A DNA stretch of 64,000 bases from Ganoderma boninense (GCA_002900995.3 PJEW03000020.1:31985-95984), one strand, 5' to 3'. Shown: positions 12,084 through 24,087, counted from the first letter of the stretch. Translations and numbers: made by a program. The notes: generated from the sequence alone by a model not told the origin.

Positions 12084-12944
12084 CTATACATCTGGTTCAG
12101 CGAGGTCCAACTCCGCTGACTCTTCCGAAATATCCTCCATCTGTGTCTCGCTCGAGCTTCCCAAAACAGAACCCCTGTCTGCCTCCGACGAACGCAGCTG
12201 AGGGCGTACCGGGCGAGGGCGAGGCGGCGACTTCATGGGAAGACTCTTTGAGAGCTTCCTGGACAGCTCCGAACGCTCGAAGAATACCTTGGGTGAACCG
12301 TTGAGTTTATGTCTGACAGTGGTGGTTGAAGAACTTACGATCAGCGCGTTAATTTCCTCTATAAGCAACGAACAGTTGTGGTGTAAGTTGGTGCCCGGTA
12401 CCGTGGCAGAGTGAGATAGCATCTTTTGGACCTGCCCACGAACCCAATGAGAGGAACGAAAGAACTTGAGTGGATTCTCTCTGTTCTCGCGAATTTGAGA
12501 AGCCCACACAGGGGCAGTGGGGATGCGCCGGTCAGCTCCCACGAAACGGGCGAGCTGCACAGTGGCCATGGGTCGGCAAGGCATAGGAAGCGGTGACCAA
12601 ACGGAGAGGGTGAGGATAAAGGTGTCTGGATCGACAAAACAACCCTTGGCTTTTCCCTGAACGGCCACAATAAGGGAAAGTCGACCATATGTGAACGATG
12701 GAAGACGTACCTCAATGACATCCACAAAGAGCCACAGCTCCAGCCTGACATTCGGCTTCGGTCCTTCTCCCTCTGAGTTGTCGTCCTCGGCCATCAAAGC
12801 GTGTACGAATGCGTCCGCATGTATGGACGGCTCTCGCAAGTTGACGGGGGACTGACGTCGGGTTGCGGTGGGAGCAACACGCCTGTCATAAGGCTCACGA
12901 CGGGTGGTGGCGGCGTGAAATGGGATGCGAACGGACTTCGGCAT
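12084..12944 (-). CDS. Hypothetical protein
   Basis: Open frame of 286 codons starting at 12944. The middle part (VRLELWLFVDVIEVRLPSF, later WASQIRENRENPLKFF and NLHHNCSLLIEEINALI) looks like a folded protein. The last third is Ser/Arg/Glu-rich and probably disordered. A GTAAGT donor near 12340 followed by a possible acceptor suggests that the C-terminal part may be spliced, so the end is uncertain. I recognise no family or motif. It sits upstream of the alpha-kinase gene on the same strand, about 1 kb away, and just outside the left arm of the large inverted repeat. Confidence 0.45.
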   Translation of the reverse strand: MPKSVRIPFHAATTRREPYDRRVAPTATRRQSPVNLREPSIHADAFVHALMAEDDNSEGEGPKPNVRLELWLFVDVIEVRLPSFTYGRLSLIVAVQGKAKGCFVDPDTFILTLSVWSPLPMPCRPMATVQLARFVGADRRIPTAPVWASQIRENRENPLKFFRSSHWVRGQVQKMLSHSATVPGTNLHHNCSLLIEEINALIVSSSTTTVRHKLNGSPKVFFERSELSRKLSKSLPMKSPPRPRPVRPQLRSSEADRGSVLGSSSETQMEDISEESAELDLAEPDV

Positions 12945-13470
12945 GAGGAGGCCGAGGGAATCATGGTGAGCATGAAGGGATATATACGCGCAGACGATCT
13001 AGGCCAGAAAACTTGGAGGAGAGACGCAATAGTTGTAGAGTCTTTCAAGACTTCCAATTATCCAGGTCTGAGAGGTCGCGACGGATTTTCGCGGATAGTA
13101 TGCCGATTAAGACTACGAATTTGTACCAATGAACAGATTGATTCCAAAAGTCACCCAAATTTAGCAGGTCGGCGTGGTTGCACTCGGGAACGTGGCTCCG
13201 CTTCATCGTCTCCCGCTCATGTCGTCCCCCTGCACCTCTGAGTCTTTCACTCTGAGTCTTTCCACGAACCATCCCTTTCATCCCGCACGGCAGCTAGTCT
13301 TGTCGCCTCAATAATGTCGCGTCGTAGGTTGCCCTAGTTAGACGCAGTAGATGGCTGCGCGCTAAATGAATTAGGCAGGACACGACCCATTTTGGCAGCC
13401 ACGACCACTGTCCAACCCCGACCGAATGATTCACCAAGGCTGCTTCCCTCCCCCCAGCCTCCCCCTGTCC

Positions 13471-13577
13471 CTTCCTCCTCACCGCCGCCCTCGTCCTCCT
13501 CACCGCCGCCCTCGTCCTCCTCACCGCCGCCCTCGTCCTCCTCACCGCCACCCTCGTCCTCCTCACCGCCGCCCTCG
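13471..13577. repeat. 21-bp minisatellite (left arm)
   Basis: Five head-to-tail copies of accgccgccctcgtcctcctc beginning at 13481, with a partial copy before and after. The seven-codon unit makes Pro/Ser/Arg repeats on plus and Gly/Glu/Asp repeats on minus. It lies only about 65 bp inside the outer edge of the inverted repeat. Confidence 0.9.
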
Positions 13578-14613
13578 AGTCCCTTGCCGTCGCCCTTCGT
13601 CGCCATTGTCATCCGTGTCCCCCCAATGTTTCCAGCCTGCACATGCCTTCCTTCCCTCCTTTGCCATGATCCCGCTCGCCATTCTCCTGCTCCTTGCCGA
13701 CGTCGTCCACTACATCGCTGTACGGGACAGCATGGCATGCAGCTGTCGGCACAAGCGGGCGCAGCTAGACCCAGGCGAAGCTCTGCAAAACGCGTCTGCC
13801 GTCCCTTCACCTCTCTACTTCCCTTCTTGGCCCTATCCATGATCTATCCCGACGAGTCGGATGAGTCATTGCGATGCCTGGCGATATCCAATATATTATA
13901 CTTCAATCTTTGTTTTGTTAGTTGTCGTTACGGTGACCAATGAAATATGTCGTATTCCTTTATGGCAGGTCCCCGATATCCCTCACAACCGGACTTGACC
14001 TCTCGGCAGAAGCTGCTACTTGTGAAACCTCTCTAGCTAGGATAACACTCGCGGCGCGATTGCATACTGTTTTCGGGTGGGCAGGGAAGGCTGCAGAAGG
14101 ACACCTGCCCCGGTAGGCGCCTTCTACGTAAGTGTTGCTCCTCCCACTTTGAAGGCCTTCCCGGACCTCAGTGGGCCTCCTTTCCTCTCCCAACTCGTGC
14201 GACAATACAGCTCGCTGCTGCCATTTGTCCACACGTCCCTGGGTACACAATGTTCGCGCCGCAGAGCACCGACTCAACCCCGCCGCCATCGCTGACTCCC
14301 ATTCTGACAGCAAGGCGCGAAGCCTGAGATCGAAGACTGAGGTGCGCTCCTCTTTGAATCAGACACTGAGACCTCGACACAATGCTTACATGGGCGACCC
14401 TTAGGTCTGACGGCGAGCTCTTTACAGTTCGGAAGTCCAGTCGGTCGAATACAAGTTCAGGCTGCTGTTCAGGTCAAGTGACCATTGAAGGTATGTTCGG
14501 TTCAATTCATCTCCATGGTTCGAGAGCAGCGGAACTGACTCTCTGACGTACGGCATCTTGACGCGACTATTCAGCCTCTAAATATCGTCGAAGACGCAGA
14601 GACGGGCCATAAC

Positions 14614-15991
14614 ATGGAGGAGCCGACCATGCACGATAATGAGTATTACATCGAGAGTGGCGATTGTGTCATTCGGGTGGACAACACCCTATTCAAGGTG
14701 AGTGCTCCGTGTTTCCACAGCGCCGCTCTCCGATCAAATGCCTGGAGGTCTTGGACTAGCTAGCGAACATGACGTTGATATCGGCGCCGATCTAGAAATT
14801 GTGTGACCCCAAAGCATTTGCTAACCTGTTGCTTGCGGTCTGCAGGTCCATCGATACCTCCTTAGTCGTGACTCATCCGCATTCCTAGGCATGTTTAACA
14901 TGCCTGCTAATAAGGAAGGCGTAGAAGGTCGCTCGGACGAGAACCCGGTCTGTCTCTATGGAGAGTCCGCAGAGCGTTTTCGCACCCTGCTTTCCATCAT
15001 CTATGAGGGGTAGGTATTGACACCCTCTTCTTTAACAACAAGTCTGACATCGAGAATTTTATGAATTCCCAGGCCGCTACAGCTCCGGGTTTACGACACC
15101 CCGGCAGCAAACATGGAGCAGTTGTTGACGATTGTGAATGTGGCAAACAAATACAGTTTCGTGTCTATCGAGACATGGGCTGCTGGCGCACTATATCACG
15201 TAGTATCTGGCTTGCACGGTTCGCCCCCAGCGCAGTATGACCTTGATCGCTGCTCCTCCCAGTGGATGAAGCAGCTTCTCGAAATTGCCATCCTTTGCCG
15301 TCACACCACTCTCCTGACCTTTGTCGCAGAGCGGTGGGTCGACCGCATTATCACCCGTGACCTCCGCCCAGTCCACGCCCTCGAGATCGCGGATAGGAGC
15401 GGCATCAGACAACTACAGGGCTACGCGTACTATGTCCAGCTCCTCGAAATGGCTGGTGATTTCGAGCCCGGTGTGGTGGAGGATGGCAAGCAGTACTCAC
15501 GCTTTCCCGCGGCACGCTTCACGGCAGGACCAGATGGGACTGAGGAGAGCTTTACTGCCACCGTTGCTGCCTCCATGCGTACAGGCACACCCGCCAGCCT
15601 CACGCGTGGGCAGACGGAACGACTGCTGTTTGGGTACTGGTCGCTTTCACGACTTTGGGGCAAGCTCCGGTCTAGGCCACCCAAAATTCCACGGTCAGAG
15701 GGGTGTACAATACACGAACAGGAGTGCGTGCCGGGCTGGAGGTTTGCGTGGACGTCTTTCAGCCGGTCGGAGATGACGTTGAAGGTTTCAATGGAGGATG
15801 TGCTAGGCGGACTGCGGGCGATGGAGACGCAGTTGTTTATTCGGGGGCACCTGCACCCAATGCTGGATAAGCTGACGCCAGAGTGCAGACGGGGCGCAGC
15901 TATGACAATCAAGACGACTATGCAGGAGGTGAAAGACGGCTTGGCCGACTATTTCGCGCCTCAGCTCGGGACCAGCACCCCAGAGGTGTAA
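14614..15991 (+). CDS. BTB/POZ domain protein (left-arm copy)
   Basis: Three exons, 14614-14697, 14846-15009 and 15073-15991, join in phase to 388 codons plus stop. BTB/POZ domains are protein-protein interaction modules, often substrate adaptors of cullin-3 ubiquitin ligases. In agaricomycetes this is a large family of unknown targets. Residues about 10-105 form the BTB fold: CVIRVDNTLFKVHRYLL, SAFLGMF, then ENPVCLYGESAERF and IIYEG. The remaining helical part (NKYSFVSIETWA, RDLRPVHALEIAD, YAYYVQLLEM) is characteristic of the family. Donors are GTGAGT and GTAGGT; acceptors are TGCAG and CCCAG. An upstream exon may exist, because a short start-like frame lies near 14250. A near-identical twin is at 29070-30446 and a diverged paralogue at 53798-55749. 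Confidence 0.85.
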
Positions 15992-16248
15992 AGTACTCCG
16001 TCGAGTGGCCCGAAGGCGCTTTGTGAGGCTTGACAAGTTGTTGTGTCTTGGGAAATTGTAATTAGTGGTCGTGTCGTGAGGTGTCTCAGATTGGAGTGGT
16101 TGTCTTGGAGGAGAATGTCATGACGTTTACGTAGCATTAGAAAAAACATGGTTGCAGGAAAGACAGTAGCGGAGATATTGTGTGACATGTTCCCGGGCTG
16201 ATGCCGCACTCGATCGCACGTCGCATTGACTGAGACTAATACATACAT

Positions 16249-17768
16249 TCACTGGCGAGCTTTTAGAACGTTGACAACAGAAACAAATATTGGCCATGCC
16301 GAGACAAGCATAATTAGAGGGGAGCCGATGTCAATGTAAGCCCCATCTGCTTCGGCGCGGAACTGTGGCGTGACAAACTCGTACGCCTGCTGATGCGCCT
16401 CCTCTCCCCCAATTTGATCACGAAGCTCCTTGATCAACTCTGGTCGCACACAAACCCTACAATCTCTTGCGGTGGGTCGCAAATGAGTAGGACAGGTCCA
16501 TATGTGTGTCGGTGACGTTCCCGACGGGAGGTCTTTGTCTTTCTGGCGGCGAACGGTGTGATTGTTCCAATAATCCTTGTATTCATCGAGGCGTTCCTGC
16601 ACCAGGGGCGGCCAAAGCCAGTTGAAGACATTGCTGACAAAATATTAGACCACGTCAAGGTCTGAAAGGAAGAAGGATCGCTCACACGTGGATGGGATCA
16701 TTCGAGTCGAACGTCGCAGCACCGCTCAGGATGATGTCACGGATATTGTGGCCTTCCCCTTGCCGAAGCCACGGCCAGAACCCTTCAATTGGTGTGTTGT
16801 GCTTACTTTGCACTTGGATCCACGGCTTGAACTCGCTTTCAGGTATGTCCGGTGCTGCATCTCGTCTGCGATGTGTGTGCGCCCAAGGTTAAGTTCAGAC
16901 ATAGTGCACGATGGATCCCACAAACCTAAGGGTTTTCTGGAACTCAATCATCGTCCCAGTCTCTGATCCTTTATCGCTTACTACTGTCATTGGAACGGCT
17001 ACGACAAACGATGTGAGCTTAAATATCTATGACATGGGCAACGGAAAACTCACCGCAAAACAATTCCACAACGTCAAGGTATAGATGGGCACAAGTCGAA
17101 GCAAGGCGTACATTCGGTAGAACCCTTAGGGTGAGGACAAACCCGCCCCATAGATCTCTATACGCATAGATAGGCAGCGAGACTGGTCCAAGACAAAGAG
17201 CTTGAGAAGACAATTTCTCGTGCCCGTCCACGTGGACTTGATGCATGGGCCCGATGCAATCCAAGGGGACTCGTGGAATAGCTCCTCTGCATTTTCCTGG
17301 GAAGCGAAGGTCGAACTCATGGTCGAAATGGTCGTGCAAGACTTCTCGAAGTTCATCGCTGAGACATAGTCAGGGTGAATGCGACGCTGGGATTGTCGTG
17401 CGGCTCACCGGGTCACTGATATATCCTTGTTGGCTAAACGTTGTCGCACTTGTCGTACACCCCACCGGCCCTGGATATCGCTCGCCTTGAGGTCTAAAAT
17501 GCTTTGACGGTGCTTTGTTGGGTCCCCACTGGTGGCTTGAACGCGAACAGTAGGAACGCCAAGACGGCGGCGCAGCTTGTACATCGACATGCGACTTTGC
17601 TTTTGTCAAACATACCACTATTCTCCATAACGTACAGCACTCACCTCATTGGACATCCTGCAGCTTCAAGTCTAGCTAACTGCTCCGCAACCGACAGCCC
17701 TGCTCCATCCTTCTCACGGTTGAACTGCCTGAAGAGCTTTATGAGAGCCGAATCGTCGAGAGCAATGG
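16249..17768 (-). CDS. DDE integrase-core protein, frame intact (left-arm copy)
   Basis: Six visible exons splice in frame: about 17768-17645, 17594-17407, then from 17355 on, ending at a TGA at 16249-16251. The protein resembles the fungal integrase-core (rve-like) domain proteins, RNase H-fold relatives of transposases and retroviral integrases. The acidic triad is present in order: Asp in HQVHVDGHEKL, Asp in VVSDKGSE, Glu in HNTPIEGFWPWLR. An N-terminal helical part with YKLRRRLGV may be a helix-turn-helix. A C-terminal part with TCPTHLRP and DCRVC has Cys residues, then a hydrophobic stretch near the end. The first exon has an acceptor at its 5' edge, so an upstream exon is probably missing from this model. 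No flanking terminal repeats were seen, so it may be a domesticated gene. The twin at 27291-28811 has two single-base deletions. Confidence 0.65.
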
Positions 17769-18849
17769 CTGTTCAAAGTAGTCAATCAGAGTATTTCACT
17801 GCATCTCTGTAGTAAACATATGCGCCTACTGAGTCTGCCGCCATATTGATTGTTTCCATTGACGTTGACCATGACTAAAAAAGGGGGCTGGCGGGCGTCG
17901 TGAGTTGCAGGCCCTGTGGCTTGAAATGGACGCAATCCGACCCAAGACATACCTCAAGGCTGGCAGAATGAAAGTTAGGAATGGAAAGTGGGTGTTCGAT
18001 GTTTGGTTTGCAGAGATGTTCGAACCATCGGGTCGTCTCGGTTCTGTCCCGGCCCGTCCCCGAACCTTACCCGAACCCGGACATCCCGGACACCTTCCCG
18101 TCTCTGCCTGGTTTGGTGGTTGGGATGGAGTTTCAAACGTCCACCATACAACACTAGACGCCCCAACTTCCGCACTCTAGCAACTCCAAGTGCTACTACC
18201 TTCGCAATGGCCGGGCTAGACTTAGCTCCAAACACTGTACGTTCAATCCGGTTCGATACGTTCGTCGGGAGAGGGTGTGAAGTTCACGGTAGACTTGCTC
18301 GCAACAGGATAGAAAACAAACTTTCAGCACTCACGCGTACTCACGAGCGGATGTGGAAAGGCGTGGCCTCCGTGCCTCTGTAAGAACTGCTCATCCCTTT
18401 TCAGACGGCCTCAGCGTGCCCAGCAGAAATACACCCAGCCCACCACTGCCTAGTGGCCCGACTTCGACCTTCCTTCTATGACGACCTGTGTCTCGAACAC
18501 AAACCCTCGTTTTATCCGTCGAAGTGCGTACCACATTCCCTGGGCACTTGTATCGCACCACCCCCGGCCGACCCTGGCGGCACGAGGTCCACCCGTTTCT
18601 GGCCTGGGACTCGGAGTTGGACCCTGGTTCGATCGCTTGTCCCCTCAGCAGGCTCTCGATACGCCGATGGCCACGACATCCATCAGCAAGAATATCCGGC
18701 TCATTTATATGACCTCTACAACGGCTACAACTCCCCATCTTACCGCCATGCCTCTCCCCATCCGAATTGGCCTCTCTATCCGAAGGCTACCCGAGCCGTT
18801 CCTCCTGCTTCTCCGAGTCTCAATATGCCCCTCCTTCTCCCCCCATCCC

Positions 18850-20225
18850 GTCCTGAGCTTCGAAAAGGCCATCCTTATGCAAAATATCGGCTCGACGTAA
18901 ATGGGATACCCAGGAGTAACTCTCCACAATACATTGCAGACGTCAGCGACCCCTCGAGTCCGAAGTACGGGCAGCATCTCTGCAGGTCTGGGGTGCGTCC
19001 GCCGTTGCTTAACTTCGAATTGACTTAACCCTTGGCATTAGGTGGCCCGATTTGTTTCCCCGAGAACTGACAGCGTCGAGGCTGTGGCCGATTGGCTCAG
19101 GGACCATGGTCTCTCGGTGGAGTCGCGTTCATACTCGGGCGAAAAACTGACTGTCCGCGTATCTGCGACGCACGCGAACACGAGGCTCGCCGCCAAGTTC
19201 ACAGCGTACACGCACGATGCCATAAACACAACCATGGTCCGCACACGCTCCTGAGGACCCATGTATGTGTATTTGCACGAACACGTTGCGTTTGTTTACC
19301 CTACAAGCCAGTCATGCGCAATCAGTACGGAACCCGGCTATTTACAGACACTCTACGCCATCCCCACAACGCAGGCCACCTCTTTCGAGCAACAGCTTGT
19401 GTATGCGAGTGGCGTTCGAGGGACGAGTCAACCGAAATGATCTGCAGGTCGGTCGGCAGCGGAGTCACTCAAGGCCGCTATTATTAGGCTGACAATCCTG
19501 GTGCTGCAGGCCTTTCTTGCGGAGGTCAGGCCCGATCCCAAGAATGGGACGTATGGCTCAGTATGTTCTCCCTTCCTTTTTCTATTTGCGGGAGATGGCG
19601 AACCTCCGTCTACCACATTGTGCAGCCACTATGGTCAGCTCGGTCTCCTCGGAACGTTGGTTATCTTTGCATCAGGAGACAGCGGGGCTGTTGGCGGCAG
19701 CTCCGGTGGGAACAGCGGCTGCCAGAGTCTGGCACCATTTGTGCCATCGTTCCTATTCACTTGCCCGTCGCAAGCGTCTTCCAGGCAGCGCCTCCTCGTT
19801 GAGACGTATCTCAGCTTGAGCTCTGTATCTCTAGTGTCACATCTGCCCGTACGACGCAAGGCATCAAGCCTGAAGTTGCTGCAAGTTTTTCGTCTGGGGG
19901 TTTCTCGCGCATCTTCTCCCAGCCATCTTACCAGGAGGCGATCGACGCTTTCCTCCAGAAACAGGAAAGTGCGAATGCGGGCCAGTTTAATGTTAGCGGG
20001 CGCGCCTACCCTGATGTAGCCACTCAAGGCGTGAACTTTAGCATTCGCTCAGGCGGGAAAGCGTACAGCTTCACTGGAACGAGCGCGTCAAGGCCAACAT
20101 TCGTGAGCATCATCGCGCTGGTTCACGACCGACTGCTCGCCGCTGGAAGGAGCCCGCTCGGGTTGTTGAACCATCCCTTGTACTCGAACGCCACTGTTAC
20201 ATTCACATCACATCAGCAAAAGTGG
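18850..20225 (+). pseudogene. Sedolisin (S53) peptidase remnant (left-arm copy)
   Basis: S53 peptidases are secreted acid serine proteases made as zymogens with a pro-kumamolisin domain. Pro-domain sequence is seen around 18920-19250 (YIADVSDPSSPKYGQHL, then VARFVSPRTDSVEAV and VRVSATHANTRLAAKF). HEHVAFVYPTSQ follows near 19280. Catalytic-domain pieces follow in shifting frames: FLAEVRPDPKNGTYG near 19510, YGQLGLLGTLVIFASGDSG near 19640 (oxyanion Asp), FSRIFSQPSYQEAIDAF near 19900, and FTGTSASRPTF near 20075, which holds the nucleophile Ser. The segment that should carry the catalytic Glu and Asp is missing or unreadable, and several frame changes are needed. It is therefore called a pseudogene. 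The reverse-complement twin is at about 24835-26210. Confidence 0.7.
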
Positions 20226-20972
20226 GTGGTGTGTTGTCACAGGCTATCGCATATGGCGTCGTTAGTAGTGCCCGGTCATTCCCGAATTTCATGGTAGAAG
20301 ACACACTAGAGCTGGTAGAATATGGTCATAGAGGTCTGACCTGATTGGAAGACATGCGAGATTTGGTCGGTTACGATCTTACTGCCCAGGCGTACCGGTC
20401 AGATATGATCAAGTCCGACCAGCACCATGCTGACCATATGCTATCATATACGGTCTAGACAGTCGTGTTCCCCGATAGCAATCGGTCGACATCTACCGGG
20501 GCCGGCTGGCCAATAAATATACTACCAGGATCTTGGTCCCCAGGCACTCACGCTAAAACGGATACGACATACATTGATTTGATGATTTAGGGGAATATAA
20601 GATTGAGGAAGGCAAAGGTACAACACAGGGTATCGATCAAGAGAGGGCTACTCGGATTAGGTGCCGAGGGCTGAACTCGGACGGAACATGCGAGTATGAG
20701 GCAAATCAGTGCATTGCGTGTGTGCCTACCCGTTACGAAGCACAGAAGACCATCCTGTTGATGCACGTTGAGATGCATGCACAGCTGAATATGGTGCATG
20801 ACTTACCAGTAGATACTCCACGCTGTCTCCGATGCCAAGAACGCCCCGGTCCTCAGCCTCCTTGTTCTCCGAACCCGTCCGGGCCCCGTCCTCGTCGTCC
20901 TCGTCATCAGTATCGCCCTGCTTCTGATGCTCATAATTGCCAGCGCTGCCCTTGCCACCTTCGTCCACATCG

Positions 20973-22315
20973 TCACCACCATGCTTGCGCTTGCGCCCAG
21001 AACGGTGAGACGCCTCCGTCTCGGTCCACCCACTCTGCAGTGCTTGAGAGTGCAAACCACGCCTGCAAAAATGTGCAAGAGAAATGGATGAGTGACTAAT
21101 GATGTCGTGCGTGGTGAACTCACGATGGCGGCGGAGCGGACAATGCTTTCGACGGTCGCTTTCTTGATGTCGTGCTCCTTGCCGACAAACTGCTGGCCCT
21201 TCTTACCCTTGCGATAACCCGAAATTGCGCAGGCCGAGCCGAGATAGATGATTTGGTAGACCTGGTAGGTCTATGTAAGTCTTCGGCCGCTGGCGCGTCG
21301 GCGGAGTGCACACTCGTGTTCAGGCGGCATTCAGATTGCAAGAGGCCATTGAGTTTATCCTCCCGGTTGTAGGAAGCGTGGTTGTAGATTGCAAATGGCC
21401 AGTAGACGCCGAGAAGGTGGTAGGTATCATCTTCGGGGTCTGCGTCAATCACACCTTGGCAGAAGCTGTATGTAGCAGTTGTGGTGTGACAGGTTGTGAG
21501 CGATGTTCCCTATTCCAGATTACAGAGGACTTACACGTCAGGATCCCGGTGAAACTCATCAAGTCGGTCTACTGGACAGAGCAGGCGGCATGTCGCCGTG
21601 TTTTTGAGGCCTCGACGATGCTTCTGGTTGCTCTTGATGTTAAGATCAAGGGCTTCGACGATGTCCTTGTTGACTCCGATGAGGTCGTTGTTGCTAACCT
21701 TGCCGTTGACTTTCGATGTCTGTGGAAGCGTTCGTCAACAAAGGGGGGAAGGGTCAAGTGTACTGTGCAGATACAGCTTACAAAGTCTGCGAACGTCCTG
21801 ATAAGAGAAGGGCACTCGCGGAAGAACTGGATGTTGGCTTTGAGCTCGGGAAACGCATCGAGGATAAGGTGTAAAACACCTTCGTCTTCCCCGGTGTCGT
21901 CAACCTCGGTTGATTGGCTGTGATAGAGTAAACGAAGGGGTAGACGAATGATGCATTGTACAACTCACAGGACTGGACGGTCTTCGAATCCCATGTCGCT
22001 CGAAACGACGCCGTTGGTCAACGCGCGTTCTCCGACTTCTATTGAATGAGAGTCGCTGCAGATAGAGACGTACATGGTGAGCGTAAGCGACATGTCTCAC
22101 TAAATGGCTTACCTGGCAGGGCCATAGAGAACGTAGATGAGGTGTGTCCATTCGCCATCATCAGGTCGCTGTGGGGCAGCCGGGGCCTCGGAGTCGTCGT
22201 GGTCGGCGTAGACTGCGTGGGTTCTCGGCGGCTCTGGTTGCGGTTCATTGCGGGACTTGCGTGAAGAAGGGGGGGGGGGCGGTCGAGGGCTGTCGAGTCG
22301 AACCGCAAATGACAC
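20973..22315 (-). CDS. DUF6698-like protein, complete
   Basis: Exons read in frame from ATG 22315: a Pro/Glu-rich start, then DDGEWTHLIYVLYGPA, an intron, VGERALTNGVVSSDMGFED, an intron with acceptor near 21912, GEDEGVLHLILDAFPELK and LIRTFADF, another intron, and SKVNGKVSNNDLIGVNKDI with GLKNTATCRLLCPVD. Next come FCQGVIDADPEDDTYHLLG and WPFAIYNHASYNREDKLNGL, then YQIIYLGSACAISGYRKGKK, and last AWFALSSTAEWVDRDGG to a TGA at 20973-20975. The RG(L)..T.RLLCP...WPF.Y....GLLQS pattern fits DUF6698, a basidiomycete domain of unknown function. The gene crosses the inner edge of the left inverted-repeat arm at 21313, so only its 3' exons are duplicated. An acidic Asp/Glu-rich frame downstream (20745-20960) may be 3' UTR or an alternative C-terminus. 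Confidence 0.6.
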
Positions 22316-23746
22316 TCACTTGCGGGGCAATGTCAGACTGAGATGAACGCTGACGATCGTGAGGGAATGACCACCAGAAAAGTGAGGGGTTGAGGTGCTG
22401 CCGGAGATAGAACAATGTGCCAGAGTCAGAAAACAGGATAACAAGGAGGGACTTGAGGCCTCGAGGCCTGACCCCAGGACCAGGAGCGCTACCGGACGCT
22501 GGCTGAAGCTAAGCCAGCTATGTTACTGTAAGCCTCAGGCTGAGGAAGGCCTGAAACATTTGCGATATTAGCGCCCATCGGGCACTCCAGAGCACCCACC
22601 AGTCGTTTGGCTCCGTCCTCTGTGCATTTGACCATCGGCTTTCTACTATGTCTCTATCTTGTCATATCGCTCATGTGGTCCTTTCGTTGCGCAGACCTCA
22701 CAAGGTCTCGATGTCCACTGGAAAACCTGCAAGTAGCGAGACCTCGCAACGGAACAGACCTTCAACAAGCGGAAAGCTCATACCGAAGTCGCCGAACACA
22801 CTCGAAAGTGTGCGCGCCAGGAGGAGCAAGGGAGTCAGCACCGATGTATGCCTATGGTGAGTGTACCGTACGTACGGGTTTCATACAGTATGCTAAACTG
22901 TAGATTGTCTTGTCAGTTCACCTCCCAAACACCCGAGCCTAGTTGCGCCTGAGCTCCCAAATCCTAGTGGTCGTCCCCGTCGTGCTACCCGGCTTGAAGG
23001 CCTCCCAAATGATTCCGCGACTTCGTTCCATCCCTGCGTAATCGGAGTGCATTACATTCTCAGTTTGGACATCATTTCCCTTTCCCACCAGACCCTCGTT
23101 CTCCTACCCCAGACTCAGCACCCTCTCCCAACCAGAAGGCTTGTAACGATGTCGTGGTCGACTACATATTGACTGATGAGGATGCGGAAGACGGTACAAC
23201 TGAGCCTGATGGTTTTGCCTGTTTCGACTCTGCTTCGACATCCTCCCCCAACGAGATCCGCTCGCCGTCCAACCCGTTGAGGAGATCTGTGACGCCCCTG
23301 GCCTGCGAGACCGGAGCAGAAATGAGATGAGTTTTCGCAGTCCATATCATCCCACCAAACACCTGCTAGTATCGCATGGCTCCGTCCTTCGATGCAAGAT
23401 ACTGCCAGCGTCGCAGACGACAACAGCGATCGCGGCGAGGAAGGTGCCGACTATGGGCCATTCAACAATGCATCTCAGTTTCGCCTTAGGGACCATTTCT
23501 ACGGACGCCCTGACGTTCATTCCCTCGACAACTTCTCTTACCTCCGCCATGTCTTGCGGTCCGATGCATTCAAGACCGTGGACCTTTCGAACCACAGTAC
23601 ACGCAAGGCCGAATACCTTCTGGAGAGGTATGGGCCTCCGTTCGTGTATTCTCCGTGCAGATCCATGGCTGGAGTCATCTGTCGAGATCCCGCTCCCGAA
23701 GTCGCGCGTCAAGCACAGGACTGGGGATGCTGCGCCCAAGTACCGC
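21314..23746. other. Unique spacer between inverted-repeat arms
   Basis: 2,433 bp found only once in the window. It holds the 5' exons of the DUF6698 gene (to 22315, minus strand), about 300 bp without features, and the N-terminal part of a Plavaka-type transposase (plus strand) that stops at the right-arm edge. It is longer than a normal hairpin-read artefact would leave, and both its ends cut or cross genes. Confidence 0.9.
22640..23746 (+). pseudogene. Plavaka-type (CACTA-like) DNA transposase, N-terminal fragment
   Basis: The plus strand shows the usual start of Plavaka transposases, a degenerate C2H2-like motif (TSQGLDVHWKTCK at about 22700-22730). After an intron-like gap come acidic and Pro/Ser-rich segments. 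A well conserved block follows at about 23458-23640: NNASQFRLRDHFYG, HSLDNFSYLRHVLRSD, then KAEYLLERYG. WLESSVEIPLP, VKHRTGDAAPKYR follows in another frame up to 23746. In the family this continues into the catalytic TNP region. Here the match ends exactly where the right arm begins. The frame change near 23650 and stops near 22730 and 23330 add to the damage. Plavaka elements are cut-and-paste DNA transposons abundant in mushrooms. No terminal repeats of such an element were identified. Confidence 0.6.
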
Positions 23747-23769
23747 GTGTGCACTCCGCCGACGCGCCA

Positions 23770-24087
23770 GCGGCCGAAGACTTACATAGACCTACCAGGT
23801 CTACCAAATCATCTATCTCGGCTCGGCCTGCGCAATTTCGGGTTATCGCAAGGGTAAGAAGGGCCAGCAGTTTGTCGGCAAGGAGCACGACATCAAGAAA
23901 GCGACCGTCGAAAGCATTGTCCGCTCCGCCGCCATCGTGAGTTCACCACGCACGACATCATTAGTCACTCATCCATTTCTCTTGCACATTTTTGCAGGCG
24001 TGGTTTGCACTCTCAAGCACTGCAGAGTGGGTGGACCGAGACGGAGGCGTCTCACCGTTCTGGGCGCAAGCGCAAGCATGGTGGTGA
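23770..24087 (+). pseudogene. DUF6698-like gene, 3' exons only (right-arm copy)
   Basis: This carries the last two exons of the gene described at 20973-22315: YQIIYLGSACAISGYRKGKK, then, after an intron with donor GTGAGT at 23938, AWFALSSTAEWVDRDGG. Everything 5' of the arm edge at 23747 is absent, and Plavaka transposase sequence lies there instead. It cannot encode the domain alone and is a truncated duplicate. Confidence 0.7.

Larger units (their letters stand above)
13408..21313 (+). repeat. Left arm of 7.9-kb inverted repeat
   Basis: Every open frame in this arm has a reverse-complement twin in 23747-31649. Twin coordinates add up to about 45,060 along the whole length, so the arms are colinear with only tiny indels. 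The outer edge is at ctgtccaacc (13408), the inner edge at gtgcacac (21313). About fifteen differences were noted by eye, mostly one-base changes in homopolymer runs, which suggests identity near 99.8%. The arm carries a 21-bp minisatellite, a BTB gene (+), a DDE integrase-core gene (-), an S53 protease pseudogene (+) and the 3' half of a DUF6698 gene (-). I saw no target-site duplication or transposon terminus at its ends. Confidence 0.97.

Noticed and set aside
20726..21055. Acidic Asp/Glu-rich minus-strand frame as a separate gene
   Set aside because: It overlaps the last exon of the DUF6698 gene in another frame and can be explained as its 3' region or an alternative end.
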